Program-made: the position numbers and the translations under genes
Shown: one piece after another, positions 1 through 9,629 of the stretch
Position numbering within the stretch: position 1 is the first letter of the stretch
Layout of the letters: each line of letters opens with the position of its first letter
Origin: Amia ocellicauda
Lineage: Eukaryota > Chordata > Actinopteri > Amiiformes > Amiidae
Direction: 5' to 3'
Assembly: GCF_036373705.1 (NCBI RefSeq)
Contig: NC_089855.1
Span: 49,680,318 to 49,744,317, forward strand
DNA length: 64,000 bases
The notes under the pieces: model-generated
The model's input: only the letters and a program-made list of their open reading frames with translations
The model's database searches: none
Told to the model about the DNA's origin: nothing

Positions 1-113
1 AGTAGATGTTGGGGGGTCTCCAAGACCACCGTGGGGGATCCTCTCGGTGATCTCTCCGGGGAAGATGTTTGATCCCACTTAGACGGGGTAATTGTCCTCA
101 ATAGCTCATCCAC
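1..113 (-). CDS. Pro/Ser-rich Polinton protein, N-terminal part (window edge)
   Basis: Only the first 37 codons or so are inside the window. The start ATG is at 113 on the minus strand and the reading frame runs off the left edge. It equals the N-terminus of the 193-residue protein of E1 (21402-21983) and E2 (44992-45573). The function is unknown. Confidence 0.6.
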   Translation of the reverse strand, partial: MDELLRTITPSKWDQTSSPERSPRGSPTVVLETPQHL

Positions 114-678
114 AGAATGACTATCCCAAGAGTCTTGGGAAGAATAAAAATATACATTACATTTACATCTTTAAACGGCGACAGAAATCAAACTTAAAAC
201 AACATGTCCAGGACCTTCAAAACCTTTAGCTTTTTTAGACCTTTGAAAATAGGCTTAGACATTCACTACAACGCCTTATTATTTACAGACAATATATTTA
301 TTAGGACTTGATAATAAATGTAAAACAGAGAAGCCTCTGTAAATAAACTGTTTCTTAAATGTAATATTGTTAATAAAACACTTTTTATACACACACACAC
401 CACATTTCATTTTTAAACGAACCTTCCAAGTGTAAACGCTTCCTGATCCCGGGACTTCCTGTTTCACAAACGTTTTCACGATCTGTTTAAATATTAAATA
501 CAATGAACACCTTCAAGCCTTTTCCTACAGCCACTTTAAAACAGAAGTATAATTGCGGGAGATAAGCCAAACAACTTACTAAAACCTTTCGGACAGCTTT
601 ACTTCCTAACCAGACGGTCGGGCAATCGGTCATTTCTAAACACATGCCCCAGAAACAAGCCTAGACCTGTCCGGACTT

Positions 679-1567
679 CTAAAGATCTTTCCCAGAACCC
701 CCAAGACCTACAGGAAATGGGCACCCCTCGCTTAAATATTAGCCCTCAACGGGCAAACAAAACCCTTTTAAAAACATTAAAGTTTGAAAGATCTTACTTA
801 CCTCCAAAGAATAATCGTTTCTTATGTTTTTCAGCTGGTTTAGCTTTTTGCACTTCTGTGAAGGTAAGAGACATGTTTAACCTTTAACCACCCCGCTTTA
901 TAAAAAGCTTTAACCTCTTACAAGCGGCAGATATATACTCACCGCTATCAGATACAGGGGCTGACGGCCTTTCAGATTCTTGAAAGGTTACGGTTCTCGA
1001 AGGTAAAACTAAACAAGCCCTCGCTGTGGAAGGCCTTTCGTTGTCTCGAACCACGTTTCTTAATACTGTTAGAAAGGATATTTTTTTAAATTAACAAGAC
1101 GGGCCTCAAACATCTTACAGAAACGTTATACAAACAAACAGGGGTTTAGTTCTTACCCGGTCGGCAGACAGCCTGTCTAGGGACAACCACTTCTCTTGGT
1201 TGATCCTCGGAGACATTAATCACAGGCCTTTCGATAGTTTCTGTGTAATTAAAGAGACCGCCATTAATATATATTAAAACGTTTTCATAACTCTAATGAG
1301 CCGCTTCAAAACACAACCACACACCCATACATAAGAACCCTTGAGCGCAAACACAAAAATCTTACCGTCGTTGTTCCAGATGATCTCCTCAGCGTTGGGA
1401 ATTAACTCCTGTTGACTGGCTGAAAAATAATTTTACAGAACCTAAAACAGATGTTATAACCTTATTTACAATACATGCCCACAACCCGCTCTGAGTCAAT
1501 GAAAATAATCTGAAGACTTACCTAAAAACTCGTTTAAATCGAAGTCGTTGATGTTGTTTCCGGACAT
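679..1567 (-). CDS. Candidate six-exon Polinton gene (E0 copy)
   Basis: On the minus strand an ATG at 1567 opens a short exon (1567-1522) ending in a GTAAG donor. Four blocks follow, each with an AG acceptor and a GTAAG or GTGAG donor: 1419-1366, 1240-1157, 1065-943 and 855-802. A last acceptor leads to a short block, 707-679, that ends in a stop. Internal block lengths are 54, 84, 123 and 54 nt, all multiples of three, and each is open in the same phase-1 frame. A TATA-like motif lies upstream (1633-1640) and a minus-strand AATAAA downstream (about 296-301). The total is about 130 codons, charged and hydrophilic, with a recurring Glu-Arg-Pro motif. No family was recognised. The last exon is the least certain. 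Confidence 0.6.
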
Positions 1568-2385
1568 TGTTGATCTTTAGGCTTAAATCGAAAGGTCAGT
1601 ATGAGTCTGTCGAGCTGAAGACCAGACCTTCATACTTATACTGATGGCCGGATGCCGGATCTGCTTGTAAGGCATTGTTCTGGGCTGGCCTTTGTGCCGT
1701 CCTGTTACCAATTAACATATCAAAACCAACCAATAAAATGACCCTGCATCAATTTCAAATAGAAACCAAGATGGCGACGATCTCTCTCCTCTCTACTCTA
1801 AACTTTTATTAGAACCTTTTGGTCTCTCAAAAAAACATTTTTAAGCATCAAGACCTATAGTCAATAAACACTAAGAATATTTCAGGCCTTTATACGCGCT
1901 AAAAAACAACCTGAGCCAAGAAAATAACTATAAAGATCTAAAATAAGTAGCGCTTTTACAGTGATTTTTTTTTTTTTTTTAATAGCGATGCTTTCTTTGG
2001 TATTAAACAAGTCACAAACTACTCAGAACAGCGTTTATCCCCACAAAAGAGATATTTGGGTTTATTTTACAAAGCTTATAAATTATATAGTATAAAAGTA
2101 TTCTGAATGTTTTGAGACCACACGCCATGCCTACGTTTGTCTGAGCCCACCCCCGTCCCCCGTGGTGTGAGTGATTTAGCCTTGAGTGTTGTGATCTATT
2201 TAGCATTGAGTGATCAGTTGTTTTTATTTTTTAAATGATTCCTTATCATCAGGGATTGAGCCTGCTAAAATACCTTAAAAACATATCCTTATCTTAAGTC
2301 TAACTCTTATGAGCTTTAAGACCCTAGAATGTATTTAAGTAAAACGAATGAACACATTATGTGTGAGATAAAATATAACCACAGC

Positions 2386-2416
<31 letters not shown>

Positions 2417-2810
2417 AACAATTAACCTATACCCACAAACACCCACACACACACACACCCTCTTTTTTTAAATTTTATTTTTAATTAAATTTGAGGGGAG
2501 AGACAGAGCCATATACATTGGGGTTAACATAAGTACCCTATGCAAAACAGGAATTGTTAGGACCTGGGACCATTACAGACAACAGAACTTGTTGATCTTA
2601 TAAAATGCTTGGGCGAGAGAGACAGAGAGAGAGAGACAGACAGAGACAGAGACAGAGATAGTGTGAATATGATAAACGCACTATTCAAAATGGCATTGTT
2701 AAGACCTGGGCCCCTTACATGTATATTTACAAAAGACCCCCAACCACTACAGGAAGAGCCGACCCATTCACACTCTACAGTTGACCAACAAGAACAACAA
2801 GAACAACCGG
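1568..2810. other. Polinton right-end non-coding zone (E0)
   Basis: No convincing gene is present. The zone is AT-rich and holds T-runs (about 1966-1980 and 2386-2411), a short CA-rich stretch (about 2445-2458) and a GAGA/GACA-rich microsatellite (about 2613-2660). A 64-codon minus-strand ORF (2012-2206) recurs in all copies but looks like chance. Confidence 0.6.
2557..2698. repeat. 142-bp right-end repeat, single copy
   Basis: This block runs from TTAGGACCTG to GGCATTG and contains the GA-rich microsatellite. E0 has one copy plus the start of the next. E1 and E2 each have two in tandem. Confidence 0.8.
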
Positions 2811-2991
2811 TTATGGGTGGCCTTGTTGATCAGGGTTTTAGGGGTGTACACTTTCTGGCGGATATGACGTAGGAATAATTAAGGAAATAACTCTAAAATC
2901 ACGCCCCCCAATTATGACGTAGGAATATTAATAAGCTTAGGGCATACGTCATAACAAAATAGGCCGCGCCCAAAAAACCCTACTATCTACT
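2811..2991 (-). repeat. Polinton right terminal inverted repeat (E0)
   Basis: This is the inverted complement of the left TIR at 9330-9510, 181 bp with only a few differences. It carries three TGACGT/ACGTCA motifs. Outside it lies CCTGTG. Confidence 0.95.
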
Positions 2992-3287
2992 CCTGTGTGG
3001 TGCATTTTCTCTCTCTCTATCTGTGATTAAATCCTTACTTATATACATATGTCCATGAACGTTTCTGGAGCTCATGTAAATCACATCACATGACGGGCCG
3101 TGATCTTTTCGGTCACTTTGAAAGTTTTGCTCATGACAATCCTTTTCTATTGCGGCACGATGGCTGCCACCGAGGAAGGAAAGTCGTCCGCAGTTGGCTG
3201 CAAGCTTGCCTGAAGCGCAGGAAAGGACTTACTCGCGACGTGCCACTTAAAGACTGAAGAAGTGGGGGTCGGCCTCACTGAGAGCCC

Positions 3288-5194
3288 TGAGGATTAGCTC
3301 ACGTGGTAGAGCGCTCGCTTAGCATTGTAGCATTATGTTGGGTGTATTTGGATAAGAGCATTTGGGCTCTGAGCTGAAGCACTGATCTAAAGAAAACCTC
3401 TCCCCCCCAAAGTTATCAGATTCCCTTAGCTCATCAGCTTGGAACTGGTTTGCATCAAAGTGACAGTTTTGGGGAGGATGGCACCAAGAAGAGGCCAAAT
3501 AGTTTGGAATTCTGCTATGAGATGTCTGGAGAAAGGGGCCTGTAGGTGATAAAAACTCTTTGAAGTGGACAAGAGCCGAAATCCCGACATAGAGCTACGA
3601 ACCCAGGCCAACCGGCATTTCCAAAAGATGGCATGGATTGACATCAGTCATAAATCAAGCCCCCCTCCAATAGGACACTGGGGGCTGAAACCGAAATCCA
3701 ATCTCAAAAACTCAAGAACCAATCACCTCTTGATCTGACAGACTATAAGGAACAGCGGACAGTCTTTCTCGCTCTCTCTCACCTGAACCAGTAACTCGCT
3801 GCCACAGCTCAACCTGTAGCTCTGTTGCCAGAACCGGAACCAGAAACCAACTAAGTCTTTGCCGGCAACAGAAGAGTTAAACTGGGAGAAGGAGATTGAG
3901 CCGTACGAAGAATTCTTTTAAAGGACTTTATTAAATAAAGAACTTTACAGACTGCGCTGCCCGCCTGTGCCCACCTGATCAGTGGAGTTTTACAGCTGGA
4001 CAATTGACTAAGTCGACTGTATACGAAAGTGTCAGTCATTTAAATAGCTATTTGAGTCTTAAGAAACTTGACCCTTGGAACAAACACGGCCCTGCTTTCC
4101 TCAAAGACTTTGTCTTCAAATAAGTACGGTGAGAGACCCTGCTTGCCAAGAAGATTTTGTGCACAACCTTGGAGCCTTCAAACCAGTGGAAAATCTGTTT
4201 GGAAACGACTCTACTTTCGCGAAACCCCAACTTCCAGGTGTATCGACTGAGTGGAAGTTCTTGGACAAAGCCGAACCGGACTGCCTTTGTTCCAAACCAC
4301 ACGGACCTCGTGCCGTGTGCTGTTATCTGAGCCCGAAGCCAGAGAGGCCTCTCTGCGACGAAGTTCCGATAAGTTTAACCGTTTGGAGTTCATGATTCAT
4401 GACATTTGAGAAATCAATTAGAAATGTTAATCTGTGATTCATAACTCTAGAATGTGTAATATCATTTAGTTTTCTTAAATATAAATGTGTGTTGCATTAA
4501 ACTGTTTTGTTGATAATTTTAGAAATAAAATCTGTCAACGCCGAGAAATATCTTCTCATTCCTGTTTAACTGTTTAGTCTGAAATTGACACAAGTTAATA
4601 GACATTAGATTATTGGTGGCCCTGCCTATCCTTAATCATTGAATAATAATCAGTTAAGGGAAATTGTGGTAACAAGTAATGATAGGATCTTTCTCGGCAC
4701 CTAAACGTGAATGAGACTGATATATATATAACGAGAAGTTACCTGACATAAATACTAACCTGCGTAGTTATTTAATGTCTGACTAATAATACTAACGAGA
4801 GACTCACCTTCGTCTTACTAACCGGTATTGTAGTCAATGTGTTTATAACCTTTTTTGTTTAACGATTTGTGTTATCATATGAGATCCCATGGTCTTTGTT
4901 TTGGTCACGGAAGTGATTTGTCTTCGATTTGTTGATCTAGAGTTGAATTGTAATTAGTTTTTCCCTTTTGTATAATTAGTGTAGTGCTACATTTAGTCTT
5001 TGTTTTGAATACATTTGACAATTTATATCTTTGGAATTGGTGTCTGCGTCCAATTATTACAGAAATTGAGTTCTACAAGATTCCAGGATTCGTGATAAGG
5101 TGATACTATAAATTCACTTCTTTAATTGAAATGTATAAGTGTACCTTACGCTACAGCATGCGAGAGGCAGCGGGATCAATGCCCGCATTCTCCA
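3288..5194 (+). pseudogene. tRNA-Ala(AGC) split by an LTR-like insertion
   Basis: The 5' half (3288-3325) has the acceptor strand, A box (TAGCTCACGTGG) and anticodon arm through TTAGCAT, with anticodon AGC. The 3' half (5156-5194) has GCGAG, the T arm and ATTCTCCA. The insert sits immediately after the anticodon loop, with GCAT duplicated at both sides. The terminal acceptor pair would be T-C, a mismatch. In this unit the T loop reads ATCAAT rather than the usual ATCGAT. With A and B boxes about 1.9 kb apart, Pol III expression is not expected. Confidence 0.9.
3326..5155 (+). mobile_element. Solo-LTR-like element, 1830 bp, in tRNA-Ala
   Basis: The ends are TGTAGC...GCTACA, flanked by a 4-bp GCAT duplication (3322-3325 and 5156-5159). 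On the plus strand there are CCAAT motifs (about 3667 and 3719), a TATA-like CTATAAGG (3743-3750) and AATAAA (3934-3939), an order fitting U3-R-U5. No gag, pol or env coding was seen. TG...CA ends, 4-bp duplications and Pol II signals fit a solo LTR of an endogenous retrovirus. The length is large for an LTR, and a non-autonomous element with about 12-bp imperfect inverted ends is the alternative. Confidence 0.65.
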
Positions 5195-6208
5195 AGGCCT
5201 CAGGCGCTCGTGCCCCGGTTTCGGGGGAGAGTCGCTCACTTTTCTTGCCGCAGACACAGGCGCAAGGCATTGCCTGTTTGCCGTAAGGTTATCAGACACA
5301 ACGCGCCGGCGACGGCTGCAGCATTAGCACGCCGGCTGGCCCTTCCGAAGTTCCCCAAAAACGACCGAGATGCCGCTTCGACGTCGTAACCCCAGGAACG
5401 ACCGCAAAGGCACTCCAACCCTCAATCTTCCGATCCGAAGTCAGACCGAAGAGACTGTATGATGTTTTAGATTAAAGATAGTATGCAGACCGAGCAAGTT
5501 AGATTTATCGGGCTAGCAAACAGCCATTGAGGCACCTGTTCGGGACGTACCCTGTAGAAATTCCTGTCAACGATAAAAGGATCAAACGGTGGAGAAAAAG
5601 CCCGCAGGATGTTTGTCAAAACTCTGTTTGTGGACTGAATGGCTTTCCCAGATTGGCAGGGACTGTTTTTGGTATTGACTGAAGGACAGTTGTAAAAGAC
5701 AACCTCTCACCGGACCTCTGGCATACACCAAAGAAAGCCACCTCACCTCTCCCCCGGATCTCACAAAACACAATCCCCCCCGCCCCCAGGGAAGACAGAC
5801 CGCAATCGGACTCGGGCTTGCACCTTTTGATTGGATGAACGGCCGCAAACATTCTATGTCATTTTCTTTTAAAGCTTCACTCGTGCTTGTAAAAAACCGA
5901 GGTCTCACTGAAAGAATGCCCTGACGTGGTTGCTTCCAAGCTAGCTGGTTTACAAAGTTCCTTTTCGCTTTAACGATGATTTCCAAGAAGGGAAATAATC
6001 TATCTGTAATCTGTCAACACAGGCACCTTCTTCTCTATTAAGCCACGCGGTCACCACCAGGAAGATGAACGCACCAGGCCGACCCGGAGTTTTCGCCAAT
6101 TCGTCTCCAAGCCTCCCAAGAGGGAACATAAACAGGCCTTATTCGCAGACACAGGCCCTCACACAGGGAGACCACCGCTTCACCGCCGCTGCCTCTGCCA
6201 AGGGCCCA

Positions 6209-6280
6209 AGGTCCCACCGAGACTTGAACTCGGATCGCTGGATTCAGAGTCCAGAGTGCTAACCATTACACCATGGAACC
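6209..6280 (-). tRNA. tRNA-Gln (anticodon CTG)
   Basis: The minus-strand sequence begins GGTTCCATGGTGTAATGG, has anticodon loop CTCTGAA on stem CTGGA/TCCAG and T arm CCGAG-TTCAAGT-CTCGG, and ends TGGGACC plus discriminator T. All stems pair, with one G-U in the acceptor. It closely resembles the vertebrate nuclear tRNA-Gln-CTG, 72 nt with no intron. No strong T-run terminator was seen just downstream. Confidence 0.93.
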
Positions 6281-6415
6281 AAGCCCGCTGCCCACCTCTT
6301 GCCCGTGATGAAGGTTTCTGCTCTACGCACACGTCTCGCTCTGTCGCACGGCCAAGTCCAGAGTGAGCCAAGTTGCGCCCAGAGTGCTGCGTGTGGAGGG
6401 TCACTTCCGGAGCCG

Positions 6416-6487
6416 TCCCTGGTGGTCTAGTGGTCAGGATTCGGCGCTCTCACCGCTGCGGCCCGGCTTCGATTCCCGGTCAGGGAA
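6416..6487 (+). tRNA. tRNA-Glu (anticodon CTC), T-stem mismatch
   Basis: It begins TCCCTGGTGGTCTAGTGG, has anticodon loop CTCTCAC (CTC) and ends TCAGGGAA, matching the vertebrate tRNA-Glu-CTC type. In this copy the last base pair of the T stem is C-C, because the GGTTCGA B box reads GCTTCGA, so transcription or folding may be impaired. The first T-run lies about 40 bp downstream in the next unit. Confidence 0.85.
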
Positions 6488-6810
6488 GGTGGATCTGTTG
6501 CTCTTCCCCTAGGACCTGTATGGTGTGTTTTCTCTCTCTCTATCTGTGATTTAATCCTTACTTATATACATATGTCCATGAACGTTTCTGGAGCTCATGT
6601 AAATCACATCACACGACGGGCCGTGATCTTTTCGGTCACTTTGAAAGTTTTGCTCATGACAATCCTTTTCTATTGCGGCACGATGGCTGCCACCGAGGAA
6701 GGAAAGTCGTCCGCAGTTGGCTGCAAGCTTGCCTGAAGCGCAGGAAAGGACTTACTCGCGACGTGCCACTTAAAGACTGAAGAAGTGGGGGTCGGCCTCA
6801 CCGAGAGCCC

Positions 6811-6848
6811 TGAGGATTAGCTCACGTGGTAGAGCGCTCGCTTAGCAT
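6811..6848 (+). pseudogene. tRNA-Ala(AGC) 5' half only
   Basis: This is the same 5' half as in S1a, ending TTAGCAT at the insertion junction. No 3' half exists in this unit. Confidence 0.88.
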
Positions 6849-8597
6849 TGTAGCGTTATGTTGGGTGTATTTGGATAAGAGCATTTGGGCTCTGAGCTGA
6901 AGCACTGATCTAAAGAAAACCTCTCCCCCCCAAAGTTATCAGATTCCCTTAGCTCATCAGCTTGGAAGTGGTTTGCATCAAAGTGACAGTTTTGGGGAGG
7001 ATGGCACCAAGAAGAGGCCAAATAGTTTGGAATTCTGCTATGAGATGTCTGGAGAAAGGGGCCTGTAGGTGATAAAAACTCTTTGAAGTGGACGAGAGCC
7101 GAAATCCCGACATAGAGCTACGAACCCAGGCCAACCGGCATTTCCAAAAGATGGCATGGATTGACATCAGTCATAAATCAAGCCCCCCTCCAATAGGACA
7201 CTGGGGGCTGAAACCGAAATCCAATCTTAAAAACTCAAGAACCAATCACCTCTTGATCTGACAGACTATAAGGAACAGCGGACAGTCTTTCTCGCTCTCT
7301 CTCACCTGAACCAGTAACTCGCTGCCACAGCTCAACCTGTAGCTCTGTTGCCAGAACCGGAACCAGAAACCAACTAAGTCTTTGCCGGCAACAGAAGAGT
7401 TAAACTGGGAGAAGGAGATTGAGCTGTACGAAGAATTCTTTTAAAGGACTTTATTAAATAAAGAACTTTACAGACTGCGCTGCCCGCCTGTGCCCACCTG
7501 ATCAGTGGAGTTTTACAGCTGGACAATTGACTAAGTCGACTGTATACGAAAGTGTCAGTCATTTAAATAGCTATTTGAGTCTTAAGAAACTTGACCCTTG
7601 GAACAAACACGGCCCTGCTTTCCTCAAAGACTTTGTCTTCAAATAAGTACGGTGAGAGACCCTGCTTGCCAAGAAGTTTCTGTGCACAACCTTGGAGCCT
7701 TCAAACCAGTGGAAAATCTGTTTGGAAACGACTCTACTTTCGCGAAACCCCAACTTCCAGGTGTATCGACTGAGTGGAAGTTCTTGGACAAAGCCGAACC
7801 GGACTGCCTTTGTTCCAAACCACACGGACCTCGTGCCGTGTGCTGTTATCTGAGCCCGAAGCCAGAGAGGCCTCTCTGCGACGAAGTTCAGATAAGTTTA
7901 ACAGTTTGGAGTTCATGATTCATGACATTTGAGAAATCAATTAGAAATGTTAATCTGTGATTTATAACTCTAGAATGTGTAATATCATTTAGTTTTCTTA
8001 AATATAAATGTGTGTTGCATTAAACTGTTTTGTTGATAATTTTAGAAATAAAATCTGTCAACGCCGAGAAATATCTTCTCATTCCTGTTTAACTGTTTAG
8101 TCTGAAATTGACACAAGTTAATAGACATTAGATTATTGGTGGCCCTGCCTATCCTTAATCATTGAATAATAATCAGTTAAGGGAAATTGTGGTAACAAGT
8201 AATGATAGGATCTTTCTCGGCACCTAAACGTGAATGAGACTGATATATATATAACGAGAAGTTACCTGACATAAATACTAACCTGCGTAGTTATTTAATG
8301 TCTGACTAATAATACTAACGAGAGACTCACCTTCGTCTTACTAACCGGTATTGTAGTCAATGTGTTTATAACCTTTTTTGTTTAACGATTTGTGTTATCA
8401 TATGTGATCCCATGGTCTTTGATTTGGTCACGGAAGTGATTTGTCTTCGATTTGTTGATCTAGAGTTGAATTGTAATTCGTTTTTCCCTTTTGTATAATT
8501 AGTGTAGTGCTACATTTAGTCTTTGTTTTGAATACATTTGACAATTTATATCTTTGGAATTGGTGTCTGCGTCCAATTATTACAGAAATTGAGTTCT
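6849..8597 (+). mobile_element. Solo-LTR-like element, truncated copy
   Basis: It starts TGTAGCGTTATG and follows the S1a element closely, but is incomplete in this unit. The TATA-like and AATAAA motifs are retained. It is a broken copy of the same insertion, not an independent one. Confidence 0.65.
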
Positions 8598-9017
8598 GGG
8601 AAGACAGACCGCAATCGGACTCGGGCTTGCACCTTTTGATTGGATGAACGGCCGCAAACATTCTATGTCATTTTCTTTTAAAGCTTCACTCGTGCTTGTA
8701 AAAAACCGAGGTCTCACTGAAAGAATGCCCTGACGTGGTTGCTTCCAAGCTAGCTGGTTTACAAAGTTCCTTTTCGCTTTAACGATGATTTCCAAGAAGG
8801 GAAATAATCTATCTGTAATCTGTCAACACAGGCACCTTCTTCTCCGTTAAGCCATGCGGTCACCACCAGGAAGATGAACGCACCAGGCCGACCCGGAGTT
8901 TTCGCCAATTCGTCTCCAAGCCTCCCAAGAGGGAACATAAACAGGCCTTATTCGCAGACACAGGCCCTCACGCAGGGAGACCACCGCTTCACCGCCGCTG
9001 CCCCTGCCAAGGGCCCC

Positions 9018-9089
9018 AGGTCCCACCGAGACTTGAACTCGGATCGCTGGATTCAGAGTCCAGAGTGCTAACCATTACACCATGGAACC
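9018..9089 (-). tRNA. tRNA-Gln (anticodon CTG)
   Basis: The sequence of the body equals the S1a copy and all stems pair. It looks transcribable by its A and B boxes. Confidence 0.93.
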
Positions 9090-9224
9090 AAGCCGGCTGC
9101 CCACCGCTTGCCCGTGACGAAGGTTTCTGCTCTACGCACACGTCTCGCTCTGTCGCACGGCCAAGTCCAGAGTGAGCCAAGTTGCGCCCAGAGTGCTGCG
9201 TGTGGCGGGTCACTTCCGGAGCCG

Positions 9225-9296
9225 TCCCTGGTGGTCTAGTGGTCAGGATTCGGCGCTCTCACCGCCGCGGCCAGGGTTCGATTCCCGGTCAGGGAA
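9225..9296 (+). tRNA. tRNA-Glu (anticodon CTC), 33 bp from Polinton E1
   Basis: Same type as the S1a copy, but with an intact GGTTCGATTCC B box. One T-stem pair (about 50-64) is A-G. Polinton E1 begins 33 bp after its 3' end, so the first downstream T-run is the TTTTTT of the Polinton TIR (9344-9349). Confidence 0.87.
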
Positions 9297-9329
9297 GGTG
9301 GATCTGTTGCTCTTCCCCTGGGACCTGTG

Positions 9330-9510
9330 AGTAGATAGTAGGGTTTTTTGGGCGCGGCCTATTTTGTTATGACGTATGCCCTAAGCTTATTAATATTCCT
9401 ACGTCATAATTGGGGGGCGTGATTTTAGAGTTATTTCCTTAATTATTCCTACGTCATATTCGTCAGAAAGTGTACACCCCTAAAACCCTGAACAACAAGG
9501 CCACCCATAA
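9330..9510 (+). repeat. Polinton left terminal inverted repeat (E1)
   Basis: It pairs with 24823-25003. It carries TTTTTT (9344-9349), TGACGT (9370-9375) and two ACGTCA motifs (9401-9406 and 9451-9456) in the repeated context ATTCCTACGTCATA. Confidence 0.95.
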
Positions 9511-9555
9511 AGACCCCCCCCCCCCCTGAAGGCAACGCCCCGAAACTCTCCTCTC

Positions 9556-9563
9556 TATTTAAG
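9556..9563 (+). promoter_or_regulatory. TATA-like box before accessory ORF-A (E1)
   Basis: TATTTAAG lies 67 bp before the ORF-A ATG, just inside the left TIR. Confidence 0.5.
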
Positions 9564-9629
9564 ACCCCGCGCTGCTTTTAGGCAATACCTCTTTAATTCT
9601 CAGCATCTGAAACATCCCGCTTCTTCAAC

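Larger units (their letters stand above)
1..2991. mobile_element. Polinton/Maverick copy E0, right part only
   Basis: This is the right-hand part of a Polinton that enters the window from the left. It ends at 2991 in a 181-bp terminal inverted repeat closing in ...CTACTATCTACT and is followed by CCTGTG (2992-2997), the 6-bp target duplication seen at all copies here. The visible part holds the start of a Pro/Ser-rich gene, a candidate spliced gene and a right-end repeat zone. It matches E2 at an offset of 45,460 bp, and of 45,598 bp past a tandem repeat with fewer copies here. Near identity to E2 suggests a young copy. No breaks are apparent in the visible part. Confidence 0.93.
2992..6514 (+). 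repeat. tRNA array unit S1a (Ala-Gln-Glu), 3.5 kb
   Basis: This host tandem unit runs from the CCTGTG junction to the CCTGTA junction at 6515. It contains a split tRNA-Ala with a 1.83-kb LTR-like insert, a minus-strand tRNA-Gln and a plus-strand tRNA-Glu. Two spacer stretches, 2998-3287 (CT-rich start) and 5195-6208, hold no recognisable gene. ORFs of up to 134 codons there change length from unit to unit and look like chance. The unit recurs at 25004, 28525 and 48590, and in shorter form at 6515 and 52113. Confidence 0.93.
6515..9329 (+). repeat. tRNA array unit S1b, shortened, next to E1
   Basis: This second unit of S1 is about 0.7 kb shorter than S1a. The end of the LTR-like element, the tRNA-Ala 3' half and part of the following spacer are absent. 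It begins CCTGTATGGTG, an uninterrupted version of the Polinton site, and ends in CCTGTG (9324-9329) against E1. The stretches 6521-6810 and 8598-9017 hold no recognisable gene. Confidence 0.92.

Noticed and set aside
2012-2206. 64-codon minus-strand ORF in the Polinton right arm, present in all copies
   Set aside because: It is short, AT-rich, without domain or promoter context, and preserved only through recent copying.
2609-2872. 87-codon ORF starting in the GA-rich repeat and running into the right TIR
   Set aside because: The first part is a translated microsatellite (RERETDRDRD) and the rest is TIR sequence. It is not a plausible gene.
3426-4395. Several 60-106-codon ORFs in the LTR-like element, on both strands
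   Set aside because: They overlap each other in different frames, have no recognisable domain and recur only because the element copies are recent.
5582-5986. 134-codon minus-strand ORF in the tRNA spacer
   Set aside because: Its length changes from unit to unit (134, 122, 131 and 71 codons), with frame changes and no domain. It looks like chance in GC-rich spacer.
6209-6487. tRNA-derived SINE
   Set aside because: The tRNAs are complete, on opposite strands, with ordinary spacer between them. There is no SINE body or A-rich tail.
2992-9329. 5S rRNA or other ribosomal repeat in the spacer
   Set aside because: No 5S, 5.8S or large rRNA motif was seen. Only the three tRNA types account for RNA genes in the unit.
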